DNA of 64,000 nt from Siderastrea siderea. Its lineage: Eukaryota > Cnidaria > Anthozoa > Scleractinia > Rhizangiidae. The notes beneath the pieces are model-generated. The model saw only the letters and a program-made list of their open reading frames with translations. It was not told the origin of the DNA and made no database searches. Positions 1-15,000 of this stretch are shown here, one piece after another. The DNA lies in NCBI GenBank assembly GCA_964030785.1, contig OZ034975.1, positions 45,601,569 through 45,665,568 of the forward strand, in the 5' to 3' direction. Numbering within the stretch: the first letter of the stretch is position 1; the number at the start of each line of letters is the position of its first letter. The position numbers and the translations under genes were made by a program.

Positions 1-3000
1 TTTGAACAACGCTATATTTCAGCATTGAAACTGCCGTGAAAACAAATTAGTCAAAATGGTTTGCAATTCAGTGTTGCGCCCCGGCGAGATGAATGAAGAA
101 CAATCTGAATATGTAACCAATTAAGCTTCAATAGACTATATTTAACCATTATTCAACAGTAACGCATAAACTTCAGCCAAACTTCTCGCTGATAATGCCA
201 AAGCACGTCTGGAAGTAAGCGTATGGCCTGCAGATTTCCCCGTTTTGGGGACGCCATGTCTAAAACTTGAAAACATTCCGTTTCATTTTTCTGCGCGAGC
301 TCGTAGTTCTTTCTGATTGGACAATATGAGAAGTGGTCGAATCGACTCGCTTTAAGAACGAGGAAGGTTCATGTTATCTTGTTGTTGTTCCGTGTGCAAA
401 TCCTTCAGATCGACAGCACAAGCGAGGGAGAAGGTTCATTGCAATTTTCCTGTTTAGTGTCGTATCACGCTTTAAGAACGAGGAAGGTTCATGTTATCTT
501 CTTGTCGTTCCGTGTGCAAATCATTCAGATCGACAACACAAGCGAGAAGGAAGGTTCATTACAATGTTCCAGTTTAGTGTCGCATCAGTGACGCTTTAAG
601 AACGAGAAAGGTCCATGTTATGCGTTCCTTGTTATGTCTTATTGTGTCACGCGCACATACTTGAAGGACCTTACGACCTGATTTCCGTTGAGTCGAACCG
701 ACTTTTGGGAATACGAATCGACTCGAATCGAGTCGATTCGAGTCGATTCGTCATAATTTTTCACCTCCCTGCGCATTTATTCGCGACCTGACTTCCGGTA
801 AGTCAAGTTCCGCTAAACGGACTTCCGGTGAGTCGGAAGTCTTTGATCCTCGAGCTGACTCGAATCGTCTTTGCTTTGAGACGATTCGACTCAATTTGGG
901 TGTATTGGACATGAGCGGACAATATAAATCGGAGCTTCTTCGGACCCCTTCGGGCTTCTTCGGGCATAGATACGAAAATTGACCAAAAGATGTACTTGTT
1001 CCCCCGACTGCATAAGCGGACAAATTATCAAGTTACATATAACTCAAACAAGATCAAAGTGAATTACCTTCCAGCACCGCGAAGTTAATAGCAAACTCAT
1101 TACCGTCCGCACAGTCAAAGGTGTTTTTGAAATTCGGTACATTTGACAAGGATGATAGGTTGAACAGTATAGGCTGTAAGGAACAAAAATAAATATTTCG
1201 ATTTGTTTAATGAGGATAACACTTAACAGTTCCCCCGACTGGGTCCCTTGTAAAGTAAAAAAAGTGTGACCATTCAAATAAAAGCTGTTGAGCAGTACTC
1301 TCCTGTGGTACTGTTTATTATGCTGTACAAGGTGGTTCTAATTTGAGTCTGTGGATGAAATACTAAAGTGTGACCGTTCAAATGAAAGCTACTGAGCAGT
1401 ACTTTCCTGTAGCACTGTCTATTATACCGTACAAGGTGGTTCTAACTTTTGAGTCTGTGGATGAAATCCTTAAGTGTGACCATTCAAGTGAAAGCTATTG
1501 GGCAGTACTTTCCTGTGGTGCTGTATATTATTCTGTACAAGATGGTTCTAACTTTTGAGTCTGTGGATGAAATCCTAAAGTGTGGCCATTCAAATGAAAG
1601 CTACTGAGCAGTACTTTGCTGTGGTGCTGTTTATCATGCTGTACAAACTGGTTTTAGCTTTTGAGTCAGAAGTACAAATTAAAAAAGAAAGGAACAAAAA
1701 GCAAGACTGGCTCACCTCCCCTGCGTCTGGAGTGACCTTAAGTGCTGGCGGGTCTGAACAAACAACTACAACTCGAAATCTCTGTCTATTTCTACATTCA
1801 TTGTTGCAGATATCATCTGTGCTTACGACCTTGCATTTGCAGATACCCAGATTGCCAACAAATCCCACGGAACCCAACGGTTGACATTTCTGTTGAAACA
1901 ATGCAAAATATTATTAACTGTAGGAAGCTGGAATATACTTTCTTCGAAATGCACTTTTTGATGGTGGTGGTGGCGGCGGCGACGATGATTTGGGGCACGT
2001 GTGTGTGAAGAAGGGAGTACGGAGGAGGGCAAGTTAATTAAGGCAATTGTGCACCTGGAAAGACGTTAGATCAGTTGGGGTCGTCTTCTGATAAATTGTT
2101 GTTGTTGACTGTTTCTATGACTTACAGTTTCAGTGCTTTATCCAGAAGCAGGTCTCGCCGGCGATGATTCACCCTTCGTGACTCGCCAATATCCACAAAG
2201 CAGTAATAGAAATTTGCAGTTTCTTCTTTATCATTGCTTATATTTTTAAAAGAATTAGTAATTCCTCTATAAATTCACTTCATACGAACATTTTCATCAT
2301 TAATTTGTGACAGTGGTCCAATGATGACGGGGAAATCGTAATCATACCATGACATGCAAATCACAGCTTTGCTTCACGAATCATAATCGACAATTCACGT
2401 TTTGAAAACTTGGGTATAGTGATGTGACCGTTTAAATGAAAGCCACTGAGCAGTACTTTCTTGCAGTAGAGCTTGTTCGTTATTATTTTACAAATTGAAC
2501 CGTGAGATTATTTTTTCATTTGATTTGTTGGGAAGGAAAGGGATTGACTAACTTACCGTGTTGTTGCAGTATTCCTCCCACTGTGTAGAATTCCAGCATA
2601 CTCCTTTATCATTTCTCCATGTATCCTCCACACAGATTCCGTACGTTTTTGGAACACAGTTTAGGCTTTCACTGATTGCTTCATGACCATCCTCGCATTC
2701 ACATGTCGTTAGTGATGGCTGAAAATCGTAATGTTGACCAAGTTAGTTATCTGATGAGCAAATAAATTCTCGCAAATGATTATCATACATTTCGTATATC
2801 TTTCCAATTTAACATGAAAAAATAGCTTTATTTCTGTTGTGTAAAATCGTCGGATCATTCCACGTTTCTGGGAAACCCCAACCTACCCTTCCCCTAACCC
2901 AACATTTTTTTACTTATCATCCCTTAGAGCAAAATGCTGGACTAGGGGAGGGGTAGGTGGGGGCCTAAAAAAAACACCACTCTTCAAACTGTGAAAAAAC

Positions 3001-6000
3001 AAATTGAAAAATAACCAGTCTTTTACAGAATGATTTTAAAAATTAAGAAAAAAATTGCCTTTTCCGTTCTTGCCATAAACCATATCGCCTCTCTCGAGAC
3101 ACAACTCGCGTATCCACGACGCCATTTGCATCTCAAGAGAAATGAGTCCTGCGAGGAAGGTAACGTTTGAGTGTAATGGGACATACCTTGAAAATACGGT
3201 TTTGCCCTTCACAACTGCACGTATCACTCCCTTCACTTCTCGCAGTACCTTCACCGCAGAATTTACATTCCTTTTGGCCAATCTCATCATTAAAGTGATT
3301 TCTTGCACACGGTTTACATTCTCCTGAGTGCCTAGCACCGAGGGCATTGTTGTACGTTCCATTGGGGCACGGCCTTGGACGCAAGTCGCCTTGCTCGCAG
3401 TAGTGTCCCATGGGACATGGGTATGAGTTGGTTTTATCAACTCCATAAGATGTGTCATTCTCGCCAGGTGTATCTGTGGTTGCTCCTAAAAACGAGAGAA
3501 AACGTGGTGCATTGGGTTCCAGGTAAACAGATTCAATGAATCAAACGAATTCTACATCTTGATACAACATCGTTCAACGTCGTTGAATTAAACTTGTTGA
3601 ACGCGTTGGATCGTCCTCGGTGTTGAATGAAGTTAAACGTTGTTGATAAGTGCACGAGTTCAACATTGTTGCACGTGGTAGCCTAGCGAATACAACATTG
3701 GTGTTCACACCAGAGAAGAAAAGAAATGTTTATGGTATCGGATCGAAAGTGTGATGACACTTAAATTTCGTTCAACATCATTCATCGTCGTTCTACAATA
3801 CTCAACGTGGTCCAACATGAATAACACGTTGAATTTAACGACGTTGAACATTCTTAAATCGAAATGTTCTAGACGTTTTTCCGGGTCTTAGATTTTGTGA
3901 ACCACAAGAAAAAAACGCAGGTCATGAGGATAAAGTTACAGTCACTCATCTTGCATACGTTTTCCTCGCAACACAATAACATCCCAGAAGTAATTCTAAT
4001 TCGCATTAAAAAAAACCTGCCTTCAAATGAGTTTTTTAAAGCCCATTCGAAGCTTAAATTTGCAAAAGGACATGTTGATCCACCAAGTCACCAGCTAAAG
4101 TTCAGTTTCTAAAGTAAGGAAAGAATAGGCGTTTTACAATTTGTTCTTTGATAAGTGTTCAAATCCGAGGATGAAAGAGCTTCTACTGGTGATTATTTTA
4201 ACCTTTCAGTGTAAATAAGAACACAAGAAATGTTTGCATACCTTCTAAGCAGATTACACCACTGCGGCATATCTTACAAACTGAGCGGTTGGTATCATTA
4301 CCATAGTGACCAGGTCTGCAGATCTCGCATGTTTCGTTGAAGTTCTTTCCCTTAGCACCGTCTTTATGACTATAGCCTGTGAAAATGAAAACAGGAGTCC
4401 AACAATGTCAACCTTATTCCACGTCGGCAATACACCTTATTCCAAAATGGCGGAAAATACATTATTCTTGTCTCCATGTTAATTGGCCCTTGTTGCCTCG
4501 TTTTAAGCCAAATATTCCTTTGAATTCTTCGGATGGGATCGAGGCAGCAAGGGCCAATTAACAATGAGACAAAAGAGTAATGTATTTTCTGCCATTTTGG
4601 AATAAGGCGTATTAATGCCCATTTTCGTGACTGATTTCCTTTTTAGATTTTATTTATATTTGTTTGCACTGCACAACATACACATGAATTTTGTGTTGCA
4701 TTGTACAGTTTAACTTGTGGAAAGTCCTATTTAGGATTACGCAAGTAACGAATGTGGATGGAAACTGCAAGAGTAAATTTTTGTCATCGATACAACTGGA
4801 AAGGTCACCTTCTATCTGTGAATCGGAGAGTGATATCTTGCATATATATTTGCCTACTGCCATGCAAGTAACTGTACAAATCTCAAAATGTCCTGACCTA
4901 AAACATTGCATCCATGCCAGATCTGATGCTAAACTTCACAGTTTCTCTATTTTCAGATGCCCTTTCAAGTGGTATTGACGTTGTTTTTTGTTAAAAAGCA
5001 AATTAGTTAAATGCCAAAGTGGTCTACACAATGAATGAGACAGTTGACATGAATAATAACACACTGGTGATAGCAATGCGCGCTTCTTCAAAGCTACAAA
5101 AGCATCGACTAGCGATGCTAACTTGCCCTGATATTAATTTCTCAAAACCAAATGAACACAAATGTATGGAGAGTTCATATTTTGAGACCAAAACTTACCC
5201 AGTGGACATATCGTTGGACAACAGGCACCTGCATCCTGATGCAATGAATCATTATAACATCGATTCGCTGGATCACAGTAATGTCCCTCTGGGCACTTAA
5301 TGGCTGCAGGAGAGCCCTTAGGGCAGTAATACCCTTCCGGGCACGGCAATTGTGTTTCGGCCTTGTGGCAGAAATAACCAGCCAGACAAACAGCAGGTGC
5401 AGTTCTTCCAGGTGGGCAGAAAGTGCCATTTGGACACTCATAACCATAGAAACTACTATTGGAGAGTGGACAAAAGCGGCCAGCAGGGCAGAGATGGCAC
5501 TCAGATATGTTCCGAGCTCCGGTACTATCACGGAAGGTTCCATTGGGACAAGGTATTGGGCTGTCTGTGGCATTAGGGCAGTATTGACCGACTGGGCATG
5601 GAGATGTGGTGTAATCAGCGAGAGCTGAGAGAAAAAAAATTACAATCAAAATGCTATCTCAAAATACACACTTAGGTAAATATTCGTAAGTTTAGGCCTC
5701 TAAGACTATATTCTGAACCTTCAATAAGACTCTACCCTCCTCGACTCGCCCAAGCTAAGTGTTTGTTTATACTGTTTACATTTCCTGTGGTTTGAGCTCT
5801 CATACAATGAATAGCTAAAGAGGTTGACATATCAACGTCAAATAAACTTGGTTCTCATAACGTCACTTGGAAAACGGTTACACTAGAGAGTTTCTACTTT
5901 GGCGATCAGCTCGCTACAAATAAAAACAAGTACAGACATTTTCCCATTTGCTGACCTTTGCATCGAAGTACCTTGTTTTCCACATGAATTGTTTTTAGAC

Positions 6001-9000
6001 CAGCAAGGGGACAATCTAAAGCTAAGTTTAGAAAGGAAGAACCAGCCACAATCACTTCTAAACGGTTTTATGTGAGTCACCCTGTGAATGGTTTGAGCCC
6101 AGAAGTCATATCACAAGTCGGCGAAGTAGGATCGTCTTGGTGAGCGTAGTCAGAAGGGGAGAGAACGTGAAAAGTTGGCCTGACGATCACGAGTTGAAAT
6201 CCATTTCCATCCTGGCCATTTGGGGCCTAACACAATTATTAAGAGTTTCCTTAAACTAGAATAGCCACCTTCACCAAAACTGGATTATTATTTGAAGGCT
6301 TCTGTTGGTGGAAATGTGCCTTTCGGTTTTCCAAATTTCCGCTAAAAAGAATAGATAACCTGTCCCTTAATGAGGACCTTGGAAACGTACCTTCATACCA
6401 GCAGTAGTACCCAGCAGGACAAGGATGACAAAAGCTGATATCAGTCGCACCAGACACATTGTTAAATGTCTGCAATGGGCAGGGTCTTCTTGTATCATTA
6501 TAAGGACAGTAGTACCCCACTGTACAAGCCTCAGGAATAGAACTTCCAGGGCTACATATCTTGCCAGCTGGACATGTTTGACATTCGGACTTGGAACGAG
6601 CTCCCCTGTATGGGATAACCAAGCCAGGCTCGCACTTCACAAGCTTATGTGTCCCAGCAGGGCAGTAATAGCCGACATGACAAGGCTCCCCAATGGTTTT
6701 GTTGGAACCATCTGGTGTGGGCGTGGGGCTCCCAATATAGCACAAGTATCCCGCCGAACAATTATCTGCAATAACACCAAGTTGGCAGTAATGCCCAACA
6801 TCGCATGGTTTGCACTGGTCTACATTGCTCAGCATGGAAGCATTGTCATCTGTGTATGTTCCATTGGGGCAGATCACTGGTGTATGTGTACCATTAGGAC
6901 AGTAATGACGAGCGGGACAAGGCAAGGGATCAGACGTGTTTGCAGGACAGAAATAACCCTCTGGGCAGACATCACATGAAGCTTCATGGATCCTTCCCTG
7001 ATACGTCCCTGGGTCACAACCATAAGGATTGGCAGTGCCATTTGGACAGAAGTGCCCCCTTGGACATTGGAAGCGGCTGGGAAATGGAGTGCGGATGTCT
7101 TCCTCAGCAGGACAATAGTACCCTGCACCACAGTGACTTGTAGCAACAAGAAGTCCTGGTGCAGAGCAGTATTTTCCTCCAGTGCAAGGCAGACAATCAT
7201 TTCGAGACTTAGCCCCAGGGTAGGGTCTGAGTGTTCCTTCAGGACACATTGTGCCATTTGTTGTTCCTTCTTCACAATAATAACCAGGAGGACAAGGTCC
7301 ATTGTAAGCATTCCTTGTATCATTTGGCGCGGGAAATTTAGCCCCACCTCTACACAGGAATCCTGCACGGCAAGGTCCTGTGGCATTTGTTTGTCCAGGA
7401 AGTTCGCAGTATTTGCCAGGTGGGCACAAAAGACATTCATTTCTAAACATCCTAAACTCCTGTGGCAGATACGTTCCACTGGGACAGGGCTCACCATTGG
7501 GCAGTTTCACACCACCAGGGCAATAATGCCCAGGCGAGCACGGATCTGGATTTATTACAGAAGTGTTTGGACAAGTGTACCCAGGCGGACACTTCAGGCA
7601 TTCACTAAGGCCTTCTGTTGGGCCATATTCCCCTGCGGGACAAGCTTCTTCAATGGCTGTTCCCTTGGTACAGTAGTGTCCTTTGGGACAACGCTTCCCT
7701 TCTATACCATCTGTTGGACGTGGGGTGGTAGAACCTTGAACGCAAAAATGAAATACGATCAGCAAAATAAGTAATTACGAATTAGATGCATGGATTACAA
7801 TTTTTAGTGCATTAACATGATTACAAGATTGAAGAAAGTTTCAACGTAAACTGTACTTACAGTGACGTTAGGGAAATACATTATTTTTAAATCTTTGTTT
7901 AGCCTTGTACAATTTTGACAACCTCGTAAATCCCTACTCCCTTTAATGTTAGCAGGTTTCGGTGGCAATTTGGTATATGGATTTAATGGGTTCTATTGCA
8001 GTAATAACATTTGTGGTAAGCAACCTCTAAACAGTTTGTCATTAGCATGAGCCCCTTTTTTAGGACCTGGCAATGACTTCCTGCATGCCAGTCAGATGCT
8101 CTCACTAGAGAACTACAAGGAGACGAGCAGCTTGTTTATTACGTTCACGAGTTATGCCTCCTTCTTCCTGCTAGGACCAGTAACATCAAAAGCCCTCACA
8201 TGGCAAAAAGAGTTAAGATAGTAAACGCTTAATACCGAGCTTGACATAAGTGTGGGACCTACCCAAGATACAAACAAAACCAGGATCACAAGGTCTCTCT
8301 TGGACAATGGTGGCATTTGGATCACAATAATATCCAGGACTGCAAGGCTTGCAATCTGATACATTCTGATTTCTCTTTGAGTTTGCAAAGGATCCTCGTG
8401 GGCAAGGTGTGGGTATGTAACTTCCTTCTGGGCAGTAGTGTCCAATTGGGCATTCTGCATAAGATGGGTTTCCAACCTTTGCGCTTCCGTTGCAGTAATA
8501 CCCAGGGAGACAAAAAGCTTCAGGTTCAGGTAGTCCTTCTTGCTGACAATAATACCTACAAATGGAAGGTGAAAAGGTTAACTCACAGTTTTCATATGTG
8601 ATGCAGGCCTGCTGACTCAATAATGTCAAATGTGATAAATGTTAACATGATAAGTCGAGTGATGACTGGCTGTGTCACATATGAACCTTATTGTATGGCC
8701 TCGCTCACCACGAGTCACCCATAGCTCAGTGGTTAGAGCATCCAACCAGCACTTGGAAGGTCCGAAGGATTCGACTCCTGTTGGGAGGACTCAGATTTCT
8801 TTCTGAGTAAAAAGGACTTGAGCACTTTTCTTCTTTTAAGTGTCAACCTCTCTTGATGCAACCCTATATTGTATTATATGCAGTTACTGCGAACATAACA
8901 TGCCATTTGACACTACAAAATGCAAGTAGACGCTTAATTTTCTTGACATTTATGGCAACATGCTATCTTGAAATGATCCCATGGAGGTGTAAGGCCCATC

Positions 9001-12000
9001 AAGTTGAAAACCCAGTGTTGAAGTGACTCAATTTTTCTTGAACGCAAAGCCAGCACTTTTTACAGACACTGATCGGTTAGCTTTCTTGACAGGTAAACAT
9101 CCCTGATAATTAAGGTTTTAGTACCAAACATGTGCCCGTCTTCTCATTTGTTAATTTGGTTATATCAGCTTCAAACAGCACATTTTAGCCACTTGAAAGA
9201 AGTGAGTTTTGATAGTGTAATGAATCAATGAAAGGATGATAAAGCCAAGCAACAGCCCTTGACAATAACACATGAAACTTTATGGTGTGTTACATTTCAT
9301 GTTACCTGGGTGGACACTCAGTGCACTGATCAGCTCGCTCTAGCTGTGTCTTGTTACTCCACGTTCCGGTGGGACACTTATGCTGTGTAGCAAAAGATGT
9401 TCCTGGAGGACAGAAATGCCCCATTGGACACTTAAACCCTGTTAGATTGCTGATGGCTTGTGCAGTGTTGTCGCAGTAGTATCCTGCCAGGCACTCATCA
9501 CATTTATACGAATACTGATTACTTTCGTATGTCCCGTTTGGACAGCGCTCAGGAACAGGGGATCCCTTGATGCAGAAGTGTCCAACAGGGCATGGATGAC
9601 CATTTGGACTTGACACTGACTGGCCAGGTGGACAGAAGTAGCCTTTGTTGCATGGTCCATCGGGGTAGCTAAGGCCACTGCTATTGCAGAACATACCAGC
9701 AATACAATCTATGCACTCAGACACATTCTCGTGTTTCTTGCCTGGCAAATAGTAACCTGGTTGACACGCTTCTGGATCAGGTGATCCTAATGGACAATAG
9801 TGGCCCTCTATGCATTCAATCTGCCTTCTGGAGCTGGATCCTAGAGGACAGTAGTAGCCTGGATCACAATGTCCTGCTGGTCCATGAAGCTCGTGTGCAT
9901 CGCAGTAATATCCAGGAGTACACTTGGTCATATTGTGTGATCCTTGTTTGCAGTAGTGACCTGGAGTACAGCGTGTTGCACCAGGTTTCGCTTCCTCATC
10001 TCCTCCAGGACAATAAAACCCTGCACTGCAGCTGTTGGTTGGTTTATCGTTTCCATAGCCAGCACAGTAGTGACCTGGATCACATGGTAAGCAATCCAGT
10101 GAGGAGTTGCCTTGTACCTTTGGATTGTACGTTCCTGGACGGCAAGGTTTGTATTGAGGGCTGGGTGTCCCGTCAGGACAGTAGTGGCCTGTCGGACATT
10201 CATTGCCAATGTATGTTGTGGAGTTAGCATAGCAGTAGAAACCCCTGGGACACTTCTTGCAATTTGGTTGACCTTCCATATCTTGATAATAACCAGCGGG
10301 GCAACCTATTAACAAGAGCGTTATTAAAAGATACAGTTTTGTTTTTACGACGTAAAAGAATAATAGGAACAACGGTGTCATAATTGTTGGGTATCAGAGC
10401 CAGATCTTCTCTTTCACTGATTCAGAGGAGCTTATTGTGCGAGAAAAGCATAAAAAGTCATCGTATTTTATTGAGAAATGGGAACACATAATCAAATGAA
10501 GAAGGATAGTAAATCATAAATTCATTGAGCGAATAGGAAGGATGTTGTTATGTTCAGCTTTACAAAATAGTAGGGCTATTTTTGGGAGGTTGCGCACAGA
10601 ATCTTCTTATGGACATGAACAAAGCAGCTCAGGTAAGCTCACTGCGTTAAGACCTGCAGTCCCTGCAAAACAGTAGGGCCTCAGCTTTACTAGAAATTAA
10701 CCTTTTTCCCCAAGACAAAGCTGATATACAGAAAATACCCATTGCAAGCAGCATTGTCTCAACACTTCTGTGGGCGATTGTAGAATGCCGTTTGGGCAAT
10801 GTTCTCACAACCATTTTTGCAAGCCTTACAAGAGCTTCTATGATGCTCTACCTAGAGTCTTTTGATTGACAATAACAATAGTGACTTTCTGTAATGCATA
10901 CCTTCAAACATTTCACTCCCAGCCTTACAGAAGTGACCATGTGGACAAATATTACCAATAGTGATGTGTACAAAGTGAGCTGGGCACTGTGTTAGGTTTG
11001 TCATGTATGGATTTGGTGAAGCTGCTCCAGAGACACAGAAATAACCAGCACTACAGTTTCCAGATGGTTCAGTCAAGTTTGCACCACCACAATATTTGCC
11101 ACCAGGACATGGTGTGCAGTCTTGCTCATGGACTAAGTTCTTTCGGTTGCTGTAAGTACCAGGAGGACACTTCTTCCAGTCGGCACCTGTGCCGTTAGGG
11201 CAGTAGAAGCCCTCAGGACAATCATGTTTAGCAGAACTAGGATCACCTAATATGAATTAAAAGATGTTACTCTTTTAAGAATAATTTCTTCATCTTTTCT
11301 ATTGAGAGAGGAAGGATGAAACAATGGTGAAAGCACTTGCCCCCCACCACTGTGGCGTTAGTTCAAAACCTACACTTCGGAGACACAGTTATTAAACACG
11401 GGTCAAAATTGTCCTTGTTCTCTAGAAACCATGGTTTGTCTCGGAATGGGGGTAAGAGAGCCACTGCAGTTGCTACAGGAATTCCAATTTTATGTTATAT
11501 ATTATCATTTATTATCTGAAGTAAAGGTTTTATTTACTTGACTGTACAAACCTGGAATGACAAGTCCCGGCACACAATAGAAGCCTTCAGGACACTCAGT
11601 ACACACAGATGATTGTGCGCTCTCAGCAAATGTCCCTGCAGCACAATGCTGAGGTTCCGCACTTCCTTGAGGACAGTGCTTTCCAGCAGGACAGGGGAAT
11701 GGATTGCTGACATTCTGACCCTTGGGACAATAATACCCTGCATCACACTGTGCCTTGGGAGCAGTAAGTCCTTCATCATCGCAGTAATATCCTGGTCTGC
11801 AGTCAGTACAATCCTCAGCTTTCTGCAGTTTACTGCCATTTGAATATGTTCCAGAAGGGCACAGCGAAGGATGGAAGGTGCCCAATCCACAGTAGCGACC
11901 TGGAGGGCAGGGTAGCTCTTCATCGCTTGTTGAACGAGATGGACAGTAATATCCAGGTTTGCAAGGTCCTGCTGTTGCTGTCATGCTGGTTTTATTGCAG

Positions 12001-15000
12001 AACTCTCCACCAGTGCAGTTCAAACATTGATGTTCTGCTTGAAGACCTTTCGTTGGACTGAATGTTCCAGCTGGACAAACAATAGGATGATCGACACCTG
12101 TAACAAAGGCATGGCATCAGAATTCTCTACAAACATCTGCACTTGTACTTAATTTTGCAACTTCTTGTTGTAGGTAATTGTTATAGTTCTAGGCCACCTT
12201 GTAATGAGCGGTGACAGCAACTTTGCTTCCATGATGAAGGTTACACCGCATCAAGATTTCATTCCACTTTGCAGAACTGAATATTGCAATGCAACTACGT
12301 AGCTTGGATAGAAAAGAGAAGCGGTGAAAATTAAGAAGACGAGTGTGAAATGTGACAAACCTGACAGATTTTCCCTGACAACTTTGATGAAACTGGCGCT
12401 AGATTTCTTACGTTTTAAGTGAATCACACTTGCCAATCAGACAAGAAAGTCACAAACCTTCAGGACAGTAGAATCCTTCTGGACAAATGTTTGCTTTGTC
12501 TCCAAGATTAGGAGTTGTTGTATTGGCCCCTTCACGGCAGAAATATCCCTCACCACACAACCTGTTAGGCTTCACCAGTCCCCACTCATCACAGGCAAAG
12601 CCACCAGTACATGGCAGGCAATCTGACTTCTCGTCCATGCCAGTTCTGTTGTTAAATGTTCCCGGAGGACACTTGAACTCTTCAGCGTACCTTGTTCCAC
12701 CTGGACAATAGTGACCCTCGATGCAAATGTACTGTCCATACGAGATAACTGGACCGTTGGTATCGTTGCAGTAGAATCCACGTGGGCACTCTCTGCAGGT
12801 TGATTGTGTTGTATCATTTTGATAATATCCTGCATCACATGGTTCAGGGTTGGAACTACCCATTAGACATTTGTGCCCACGAGGACAATAATGCTGATGG
12901 TCATGTTTCGCTCTTCCCGTACAATAGTAGCCAGGCGCACACTGTGCTGTGGGCACAGGGAGTCCACTTCCACCACAGTACCATCCAGGAGTACAGTCTT
13001 GACAGTCAGTAACATTCCTGCAAAAATAGAAAAACATACAAAGTGTACGTGCCGAATCTTTATTCAAGACTCCACGCAGAAACCCTGTTTAATCCCATCA
13101 TTAAGCCTCGTCAAAGACCATTTAAAAAAACATTTGCTCAAGTATTGCAATTCGAAATAAAAGCTATTTAGACGAGCTGTGATAGTGTCGTTGTTGTTGT
13201 TTTTGGTGCTTTACCAAATGAATTTTCGGATGTTTTTTTTTCCCATTTGGAACCCAGGTCATTTTAGGAGTAAGGGGTTCAGATCACAGAGGGCTAAGTA
13301 TGGCCACTTTAAATTAACTTGTGAAGATCAAATATGCAACCAGAATCAATCAGTCTTGAGCTCCAGCACGTGTGATCCACTAAGCTGGTGAAGACTATTT
13401 AAATGTACCTTTTACTATAATCATCACAGTTAACCATGGCCAGCTAAACATACCTGTTTCCTGTACTGTTTAAGAATGTTCCCATTGGGCAGTTAATGGG
13501 TGCACCAATTCCCCTTGGACAGTAAGTTCCATTTGGACAAACATCTCCAGTGATCCCATCTGTAGGCCTCGCTTGGCTGGCACCAGATGTACAGAAGTAA
13601 CCAGCCTCACAGTCATACTCTGGTTCAGAAAGTTCTTCACGTGGGCAATACTTCCCTGGGTCACATGCTATTGGCAATGCCGATCCGTTGGGACAATAAT
13701 GGGCCACTGGGCAACGAGCTGTGGGCAACAAAGAAGGAAATGCAAATAATACGTTATTTAGGGAATTGCTATTTAAAGTACACAAAAAACTCGACACAGC
13801 TATCAGCTCATCAGAACCAAGAATTATCTTAAGTCTGTGTGTGGGATAAATCAAGCGGTATTTACCTATAAGGTTAGGTGGAAAGAAGCATTATGCAGCA
13901 CAGTGTCTTGTTCCAAGTTAAAACAGAACCATACTGGCCATTTCTCACTTAAAGAGACAACTACACCAATGCAGGGTTTGTTTACATACCTTCTGTGATA
14001 GTATAATGAGAAAGACACCAGAAAGAGAAGCAAAAAGAAAAATGTAATCTTCCTCATTGAGTTAACCTGGAGAAATACAATACAGTTCTTCTAACATTTA
14101 AGAGAGACTTCGTGTGACGCTCTTTACTTCAAGTACATTGGTCAAATTTTTCTTTGTCAAACACTAGAGGTTAAGGGTACATTTGTAAGATAAAAACATT
14201 ACCTCCATCCGGTGTTGGTTTTGTTGATCCATTCACACAGTACCAGCCTCCATAGCAATCTGCTGTTGGTTTACTCAACCCAGAGCCTCGGCAATATTTT
14301 CCAGCAGTGCACAGAACACAATTAGACTTCTCTGTCTGCTCAGTTAGAGTGTTAAAAGTGCCTTCATCACAAAGAATTGGAACACTGGTATTGAGTGGAC
14401 AATACCTTCCAGATGGACAGATGGTATCATTGTATGTCGAGGTTTTGGCCAGACAGTAGTAACCAGCTGGACATGGTTTACAATTGGTTTGGCCTTCTTT
14501 GTCTTGATAACTGCCTTGTGGACATGGCTCTGGAAGGGTGGATCCCTTGCGACAGTAATGACCTGTTGGACATTTTCCACCAAAGCCTAGAGGGATGTGA
14601 AATAATGAGATAACTATTGTCAACTAGTGTTCCACAAAACGTCGTATGCCAGCCCATATAAATGAGTAAATTTGAGATAAGACAAATTTTCTTTGACCAA
14701 TAAAAATTGGTTTTGCAAAGACTTCTCATCTGTAAAATTGACAAAATTTCCATCTACACAAGAAAAAAAAATGTCATAGAAAATTTAAGTGTTTTGTGAC
14801 CTTTTTTCACATTTACCTGTATGCAGTCCCAGTATAGAGCAGTTCCCAAGTAAAGAAGTCCCATTTTCAGAGTTAACAGGGTCAGGCTTGTCGACCCCTG
14901 ACTCACAGTAATAACCACCATAACAGTCACCAGTTGGCTCAACGGCATGAAGCTCTCCACAGTACTTCCCTCCCGGGCAATCTTCGCACTGTGTCACCAA

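Larger units (their letters stand above)
1..1067. other. Intronic left edge of gene 1
   Basis: No exon of gene 1 could be supported here. The stretch holds the tandem repeats at 346-900; the rest shows nothing recognisable. It is assumed to be intron 46. Confidence 0.5.

Noticed and set aside
1263..1670. CRISPR array
   Set aside because: The whole ~105-bp unit repeats without unique spacers, in a eukaryotic intron; it is a satellite.
6425..7774. Long plus-strand open frames (184 and 262 codons) opposite exon E40
   Set aside because: They are antisense shadows of the Cys-rich coding frame; the minus frame has splice sites, phase continuity and a family pattern.
8717..8790. tRNA gene on the plus strand
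   Set aside because: A- and B-box-like motifs are present, but the acceptor stem and anticodon arm do not pair and a SINE body follows.
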